Below, one piece after another: positions 14,541 through 15,823 of a DNA stretch of 15,823 nucleotides (its first letter is position 1; the number at the start of each line of letters is the position of its first letter). This stretch comes from Desulfobacteraceae bacterium (GTDB lineage Bacteria > Desulfobacterota > Desulfobacteria > Desulfobacterales > SURF-7). The position numbers and the translations under genes are program-made. The stretch is taken from assembly GCA_030618925.1 (NCBI GenBank), contig JAUXCK010000013.1:1-15823 (forward strand), in the 5' to 3' direction. The notes under the pieces were generated by a model. It saw only the letters and a program-made list of their open reading frames with translations, had not been told where the DNA came from and did no database searches.

Positions 14541-15823
14541 ATGCATAAACTACTTGTTGACCAGCCGGGGAAGAAAATGCTTCTGCTCGGGAACGAAGCC
14601 ATCGCTCGCGGCGCCATTGAAGCGGGCGTTGCCTGTGCTGCCACATATCCGGGAACACCCTCGTCTGAAATATCACTCAATTTTTTTCAGATGTCCCGGG
14701 AAAGCGACCTTTATTTCGAATACAGCACCAATGAAAAGGTTGCTCTTGAAGTTACTGCGGCAGCGGCAAACTCCGGTATCCGCAGCATGTGCATCATGAA
14801 GCACGTTGGAATGAATGTTGCTGCCGATACCCTGATGACGCTTGCATATGTGGGGGTTAAAAGCGGGCTGGTGATTTTATCGGCCGATGATCCGTTTATG
14901 TTTTCCAGCCAGAATGAGCAGGATAACCGCTATTACGGAAAGCTGTCAGGGCTTCCGATCCTTGAGCCCTCTTCAGTAGAAGAGGCCAAGGCAATGACGG
15001 CCCAGGCGTTTGAACTTTCCGAACAACTTCAGGAGCCCGTGATATTGAGGACAACTACCCGGATCAATCATTCTACGGTTGTGGTGGAATTCGGTGCGCT
15101 CAATCAACGGACTGTAAAAGGGGAGTTCACCAAAGACCCGTATAATTATGTAACGGTTCCTGCGGTTTCAAGAAACCTGCACGTTAAACTTTTGGAAAAC
15201 ATCAAAAAAGCAGAATCATTAGCAAACACATCCGCTTATAATTTCACCAGAGGAACCGGTCCCTGGGGCATCATCTGCAGCGGTGTCAGCTATAACTATG
15301 TCATGGATGCCATCGATGAACTGAACATCGCCGACAAGGTGAGTGTCCTTCGTATCGGGTTTTCCCACCCACTGCCCGGTGAACTGATAATAGATTTTCT
15401 GAAAAAATGTGAAAAAGTGCTGGTTGTGGAGGAGGGGGAACCCTATTTGGAAGAGGGTGTCAAGGCCCTTGCCCAGGAAGCCAAATTCTTTCCGTCGATT
15501 TCCGGGAAAGGGGAAACGCTTTTCTCCCGGCTTTTTGAATTTGATCCAGCCATGGTGAAAAATGTCATTGCCGGGTATTTTCAACTTCCATACACACCCA
15601 AAAAACAAATTGATCTTTCCGATATCCCTGAACTCCCCCAGCGCCCGCCAAACCTTTGTGCCGGATGCTCGCACAGGGCCACCTTTTATGCCGTTAAAAA
15701 AGCGACCGAAGGAATGGACACCATCCATCCAACAGATATCGGATGCTATACCCTTGGATTCCTTCCCCCGCTTTCAATGGGAGATTTTCTGATCTGCATG
15801 GGATCTTCCATAGGCACATCCTG
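14541..15823 (+). CDS. iorA: Indolepyruvate ferredoxin oxidoreductase, alpha subunit (3' end outside window)
   Basis: This is the catalytic subunit of the TPP-dependent enzyme that oxidatively decarboxylates aryl-2-oxo acids from Trp, Phe and Tyr to aryl-CoA and reduces ferredoxin. 427 residues of roughly 590-610 are visible. In order: N-terminal pyrimidine-binding domain with GNEAIARGAIEAG and YPGTPSSEI (36-44); a conserved STNEKVALE segment (62-70) holding the likely TPP-activating Glu; the central transketolase-C-like domain (about 240-310); then the TPP diphosphate-binding domain starting at CAGCSHR (373-379) with DIGCYTLG (399-406) and MGSSIG at the edge. The C-terminal 2x[4Fe-4S] ferredoxin module would lie beyond the window, as would iorB. 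The start ATG has AAGGA 7 nt upstream. It provides acyl-CoA and reduced ferredoxin, complementing the AOR encoded nearby. Confidence 0.93.
   Translation, partial: MHKLLVDQPGKKMLLLGNEAIARGAIEAGVACAATYPGTPSSEISLNFFQMSRESDLYFEYSTNEKVALEVTAAAANSGIRSMCIMKHVGMNVAADTLMTLAYVGVKSGLVILSADDPFMFSSQNEQDNRYYGKLSGLPILEPSSVEEAKAMTAQAFELSEQLQEPVILRTTTRINHSTVVVEFGALNQRTVKGEFTKDPYNYVTVPAVSRNLHVKLLENIKKAESLANTSAYNFTRGTGPWGIICSGVSYNYVMDAIDELNIADKVSVLRIGFSHPLPGELIIDFLKKCEKVLVVEEGEPYLEEGVKALAQEAKFFPSISGKGETLFSRLFEFDPAMVKNVIAGYFQLPYTPKKQIDLSDIPELPQRPPNLCAGCSHRATFYAVKKATEGMDTIHPTDIGCYTLGFLPPLSMGDFLICMGSSIGTS

Noticed and set aside
15219..15728. Minus-strand 169-codon frame
   Set aside because: It is antisense to iorA; codon periodicity of the real gene explains it.

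Overview
The window is about 15.8 kb of moderate-GC bacterial chromosome. It carries a tungsten-type aldehyde ferredoxin oxidoreductase (AOR), indolepyruvate ferredoxin oxidoreductase subunit alpha, a PEP carboxykinase and a DUF6178-like protein. Together these suggest a strictly anaerobic, ferredoxin-based member of the Desulfobacterota (sulfate-reducer-like). That placement is inference from gene content; no rRNA or other taxonomic marker is present. I see no tRNA, rRNA, CRISPR array, insertion sequence or phage gene. All genes found appear intact except the two cut by the window ends.

Left part (1-4462): a partial AOR gene runs leftward and off the window. Across a 314-bp divergent promoter region it faces a 3-hydroxybutyryl-CoA dehydrogenase gene (hbd) running right. 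Next comes a lysine-2,3-aminomutase-like radical SAM gene, also rightward. It sits behind its own strong promoter and a leader of about 310 nt that contains an intrinsic terminator. The hbd and aminomutase promoters share an unusual 9-mer beside their consensus -35 boxes, which suggests co-regulation.

Middle (4459-10027, all minus strand): reading in the direction of transcription, there is a large DUF6178-like cytoplasmic protein, a membrane-anchored coiled-coil LysM protein, two tandem paralogous TetR-family regulators, an unrecognised 140-aa protein, and an RNase Z-like metallo-beta-lactamase-fold hydrolase translationally coupled to it by a TGATG overlap. The hydrolase gene converges on the aminomutase gene with overlapping stop codons. 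An inverted repeat over the likely tetR promoter is a candidate autoregulatory operator.

Right part (10232-15823): a leftward cluster rdgB - pckG - ampG combines nucleotide-pool sanitation, a divergent PEP carboxykinase and an AmpG-type muropeptide permease. Divergent from rdgB, the 5' part of iorA runs off the right end. Its promoter has an almost perfect 18-bp palindrome just upstream of the -35 box.

Overall this is a metabolic region handling ferredoxin-linked oxidation of aldehydes and 2-oxo acids, acyl-CoA interconversion, amino-acid beta-isomerisation and gluconeogenic carbon flow, with regulators and cell-envelope genes in between. I do not see an obvious defence or mobile system. The most unusual items are the aminomutase with non-lysine specificity residues and an attenuator-like leader, the PEP carboxykinase lacking the usual guanine-pocket aromatics, and the tandem TetR pair.
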